This document shows, piece after piece, positions 41,967 through 43,617 of a DNA stretch of 43,617 nucleotides; position 1 is the first letter of the stretch, and each line of letters opens with the position of its first letter. This DNA is from Deltaproteobacteria bacterium Ga0077539 (GTDB lineage: Bacteria > Myxococcota_A > Polyangia > Polyangiales > Ga0077539): positions 1 through 43,617 of the forward strand of contig LNEO01000135.1 of the NCBI GenBank assembly GCA_001465015.1. The letters run 5' to 3'. The position numbers were made by a program, and so were the translations under genes. The notes below the pieces were generated by a model, which was given only the letters and a program-made list of their open reading frames with translations, was not told the DNA's origin and did no database searches.

Positions 41967-43364
41967 TCACGGTTCGTACTCGAATCGAGACAGCACAGCG
42001 TCGCCAACGCCAATCGTGACAAACTCTCGCGCGCCAGGGTGATACCGCCATGGACGGAGCGTCGTCTGCTGCGACACGCGCGCGCCGCTTTGCACGTCCC
42101 ACACGCACGTCCCGTCTTCTTCGCTGATCGAGAAGAGCCAGCGATCGAAGACCCACGTGTCCTTCAGGTTGCGCGGCGGGTATGCGACGGGGCGACGGAT
42201 GGTGGGACCAGCGAACCATCGCTCGAGCCGCTGATTCGAGACGGACACGATGAGCGCAGCGGCGATGAGGTTCTCGTCGTCGTCGCCGTACCCCCACACT
42301 GCGATGGTGTCCTCGTCGAGCCAGGCCACGGGTCCGTCCCAGAAGGAGGCGCGATCGACGAGAGGACGCGAGGTGGACCCGTTCTCCGACTCGAACGGGT
42401 TGCGCATCCAAGCATCCATCGACCACGCGGTGTCGGCGCCCCACGGATGCCAGTGCCAACCAGCGTCGACGATCCACTTGGATCGCGGCGACACCGAGAG
42501 TGCGCCATGAAAGTAGTCGAGCTGAGGGATCGCGTCCGATGCTTGCGCTGCTGCGTCGAGCGACGCGAGCGTTCGCTCGGTGACGATTCGCCGCGCGTCG
42601 AGGTCGACGATGTCGAGGCGGTTCCAGTCAGTGGCCGTGACGATCAACGTTCGGCCTTCGAGCCTCGCGCCATCAGCGACGGACGAAGCGCGCCGAGAGT
42701 CCCCTCCCTCGCCCTCGCGCGGCAGATCGACGAACGCGACAGGAAAGAAGCTGTTCTCGGCGTGGTACGACTTTCGATCGAGTCGCCACACAACGGCGTT
42801 TTCATGGGTGTCGAAGACGGCGCCGAGCGATCCGGACGCCTCGAACACCGCGACGTACCGCCCTCCCCTCGAGCAGCGGATCGCGCTCTGATCGTCGAGC
42901 GCGAAGCCCCAGTCGATCTTGGGCCACCGACGCTCGTCCGTCGGGTTGCGAAGGGATCGCTGAAGCAGCGTTGCGTCGCTGAGCACGAGCGACCAGCGGT
43001 CCGGCGTCGCGGCGACGGGCGCCAGGTCGATGAGCGAAGCGCCGAGCTCGAGCGAGACCTGCTCGTGAATCCACCGCGAGGACGACTCTTGGACGAGCAC
43101 GCCAGGAGAACCGCAGAAGCCCGACGGCGAAGTGAGCGAGTCGAGCTGCATCTGCAGTTCGGGCGTCGCCTCGATCCACGCGGGCTCTGTGGGATAGGCC
43201 TGCGCGCACTGCTCGCACACCCAAGCGCGCTCTGTCAGAACGCCGGTGAACCAGCACCATCGCCTCGTCGGGGTCGCTGCCACGTGCGGGCACACGCGGC
43301 TCGAACGTCCGGCATCGTCGACGGCGACAAACTGGTTGAGCATCGACCGCGAGGCTGCACACAA
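41967..43364 (-). CDS. WD/propeller-like protein with N-terminal zinc-finger-like motif
   Basis: 465 residues; the start could be ATG 43364 or ATG 43343 (MLNQFVAVDD). Residues 25-53 carry C25, H27, C37, C50 and C53 (CPHVA, WVCEQC), a likely zinc-binding knuckle. The rest is beta-propeller-like: RTLIVTATDWNRLDIVDLDA, YFHGALSVSPRSKWIVDAGW, WLDEDTIAVWGYGDDD and WLFSISEEDGTCVWDV. No signal peptide, so cytosolic. Comparable in style to uncharacterised WD40-like proteins of actinobacteria and myxobacteria. Function unknown. Confidence 0.75.
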   Translation of the reverse strand: MCAASRSMLNQFVAVDDAGRSSRVCPHVAATPTRRWCWFTGVLTERAWVCEQCAQAYPTEPAWIEATPELQMQLDSLTSPSGFCGSPGVLVQESSSRWIHEQVSLELGASLIDLAPVAATPDRWSLVLSDATLLQRSLRNPTDERRWPKIDWGFALDDQSAIRCSRGGRYVAVFEASGSLGAVFDTHENAVVWRLDRKSYHAENSFFPVAFVDLPREGEGGDSRRASSVADGARLEGRTLIVTATDWNRLDIVDLDARRIVTERTLASLDAAAQASDAIPQLDYFHGALSVSPRSKWIVDAGWHWHPWGADTAWSMDAWMRNPFESENGSTSRPLVDRASFWDGPVAWLDEDTIAVWGYGDDDENLIAAALIVSVSNQRLERWFAGPTIRRPVAYPPRNLKDTWVFDRWLFSISEEDGTCVWDVQSGARVSQQTTLRPWRYHPGAREFVTIGVGDAVLSRFEYEP

Positions 43365-43445
43365 CGGCCGCGGAAGTGAAGGGCGCGGCCCGAGACAACT
43401 GACGGTCCTGCGTACGACGCCGCGCTCGAATCGGGAGAAACACGA

Positions 43446-43485
43446 ACACCCGGCGAGCGGTCCTTACGGAGCTCTCGTCGGGTGT
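43446..43485. repeat. 12-bp stem hairpin near the right edge
   Basis: ACACCCGGCGAG (43446-43457) pairs with CTCGTCGGGTGT (43474-43485) over 12 positions with one G-U wobble; the 16-base loop contains a further TCC/GGA pair. In the leftward direction it is followed by TTCGTGTTTCT, loosely like a terminator T-run. It could end a leftward gene beyond the window or be a 5' regulatory structure. The rest of 43365-43617 shows no gene. Confidence 0.4.
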
Positions 43486-43593
43486 AGTCGTTCGCGAGTG
43501 TGTGTTGCGTGCTCGCTGGGCGTGCCTCTCGGCGCGCTTCGTCTGCTCGCGTCGCGCGGGTGCTGTCACCAGCCTCGCGCGGGTCTGCCGCGG

Positions 43594-43599
43594 TATTCT
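43594..43599 (+). promoter_or_regulatory. Possible -10 hexamer TATTCT at the right edge
   Basis: TATTCT lies 18 bases before the end of the window in otherwise GC-rich sequence. By the spacing seen elsewhere here, a rightward gene may begin just beyond the edge. Confidence 0.2.
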
Positions 43600-43617
43600 C
43601 GGAGCGTTGCGCGCAGA

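Noticed and set aside
1..43617. Mobile elements, CRISPR arrays, tRNA or rRNA genes
   Set aside because: No transposase or integrase motifs, no regularly spaced short repeats and no cloverleaf or rRNA-like sequence were seen by eye. A tRNA or CRISPR scan would be the decisive test.

Overview
The window is a high-GC (roughly two-thirds G+C) bacterial chromosome segment. It is almost fully coding, with about 33 protein genes on both strands and frequent strand switches. The gene content points to a myxobacterium (phylum Myxococcota, most likely Polyangiales, Sandaracinus-like). Evidence is the many outer-surface lipoproteins with Asp/Ala-rich spacers, cysteine-rich Stig1-like and thrombospondin type 3 repeats, a VIT/VWA protein, FHA-GGDEF signalling, and a nucleotide-translocase/HEAT/cNMP fusion. 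I see no tRNA, rRNA, CRISPR array, insertion sequence or phage gene. This is inference from gene content only.

Left part (1-7.2 kb): the tail of an unknown gene, an FHA-GGDEF diguanylate cyclase, and a divergent penicillin-binding transpeptidase. A leftward three-gene set follows (DUF3025-like protein, 86-residue protein, Bpt aminoacyl transferase of the N-degron pathway). Then come a secreted protein, a PrsW-type intramembrane protease and an alpha/beta hydrolase. Middle-left (7.2-18 kb): a MerR regulator directly before a VIT/VWA protein whose reading frame is broken near its 3' end, a large radical SAM protein with a long unassigned C-terminal half, a Sel1-repeat lipoprotein, a small secreted cysteine protein, a HAD hydrolase, a PhnD-like binding protein without signal peptide, and a TSP3/lectin lipoprotein.

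Middle-right (18-33.9 kb): a possible 45-residue small ORF overlapping a 170-residue unknown, then a cobalamin-type radical SAM protein overlapping a short lipoprotein. Next are a TPR-like membrane protein, a VWA lipoprotein, an AraC regulator with a small membrane protein, a 925-residue protein of no recognised family, and a 1042-residue cysteine-repeat lipoprotein. The stretch ends with an HSL-type esterase, a DoxX-like membrane protein divergent from a LysR gene that has lost its effector domain, a DUF2141 protein and another Asp/Ala-rich lipoprotein.

Right part (34-43.6 kb): a coherent rightward energy-metabolism block of polyphosphate:AMP phosphotransferase, glycogen phosphorylase, a translocase-HEAT-cyclic-nucleotide-binding fusion and a universal stress protein. 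A leftward WD/propeller-like protein follows. The block would release glucose-1-phosphate from glycogen, regenerate ADP from AMP at the expense of polyphosphate, and contains a membrane protein resembling ATP/ADP carriers under possible cAMP control. It is the most coherent functional unit here. The strongest oddities are the VIT/VWA frameshift, the internally deleted LysR gene with a conserved repeat pair in its control region, the radical SAM proteins of unknown substrate, and a recurrent TAC..T hexamer placed unusually close to start codons.
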